Part shown: positions 63,976-64,000 of the stretch, one piece after another
Numbering within the stretch: position 1 is the first letter of the stretch
Layout of the letters: each line of letters starts with the position of its first letter
Source of the DNA: Candidula unifasciata
Taxonomy: Eukaryota; Mollusca; Gastropoda; Stylommatophora; Geomitridae
DNA: 64,000 nt
Assembly: GCA_905116865.2 (NCBI GenBank)
Contig: CAJHNH020007534.1
Coordinates: forward strand, 268,832 to 332,831
Direction of reading: 5' to 3'
The notes under the pieces: generated by a model
Databases searched by the model: none
What the model saw: the letters and a program-made list of their open reading frames with translations, nothing else
Told to the model about the DNA's origin: nothing
Position numbers and translations under genes: made by a program

Positions 63976-64000
63976 AAATACACTTTCTCCTTGACAAACA

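Overview
The window looks like intron-rich, repeat-saturated animal nuclear DNA, most likely from a lophotrochozoan and probably a gastropod mollusc. Three protein-coding loci can be read through canonical GT/AG introns. Much of the rest is short tRNA-derived retroposons, 5'-truncated LINE tails, foldback and hAT-type MITEs, minisatellites and very long trinucleotide tracts. No species can be named from sequence alone.

Plus strand, about 10.3-31.9 kb: seven phase-compatible exons (10349-24519) encode a six-bladed propeller of the APMAP/strictosidine-synthase-like/hemomucin family. An eighth exon (25633-31884, about 6.25 kb with no intron seen) adds roughly 2,080 residues of Gln/Pro/Ser/Thr/Asn-rich low-complexity tail. 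The tail is open in three successive blocks (frames 1, 2, 1), broken by one apparent +1 shift at a stop codon (about 27290) and one apparent -1 shift (about 29644). The layout recalls insect hemomucin (propeller plus mucin-like tail), but here the tail is Gln-rich and very large. The N-terminal exon with the expected signal-anchor was not found. A 55-codon Cys-rich reading frame at the left edge (1-168) may be the end of another gene.

Minus strand, 49755 to 39577: a compact eight-exon gene was assembled by hand from short exons (22, 23, 23, about 32, 33, 46, 9 and 85 codons). It encodes a protein of about 273 aa with a DUF4476-type helical repeat region followed by a Pro/Gly/Tyr-rich tail. 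Minus strand at the right edge: the last coding exon (63536-63697) of V-ATPase V0 subunit d, whose remaining exons lie beyond 64000.

Mobile DNA: (i) a tRNA-derived SINE body carried by at least two different tRNA-like heads; (ii) a second tRNA-derived family sharing a central block with it; (iii) a 290-300 bp retroposon ending in (GAA)n; (iv) a 228-233 bp retroposon with a 5' hairpin and an (AGTC/CACT)n tail; (v) two tRNA-headed families with other tails; (vi) many dead 3' ends of RNase-H-bearing LINEs and RTE-like LINEs; (vii) foldback and hAT MITEs. Exact or near-exact target-site duplications are visible for several copies. Introns of both main genes are filled with tandem arrays, some abutting splice sites. 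The most striking case is a pair of 1.1-1.5 kb (AGY)n/(RCT)n tracts in opposite orientation flanking a single 93-nt exon.
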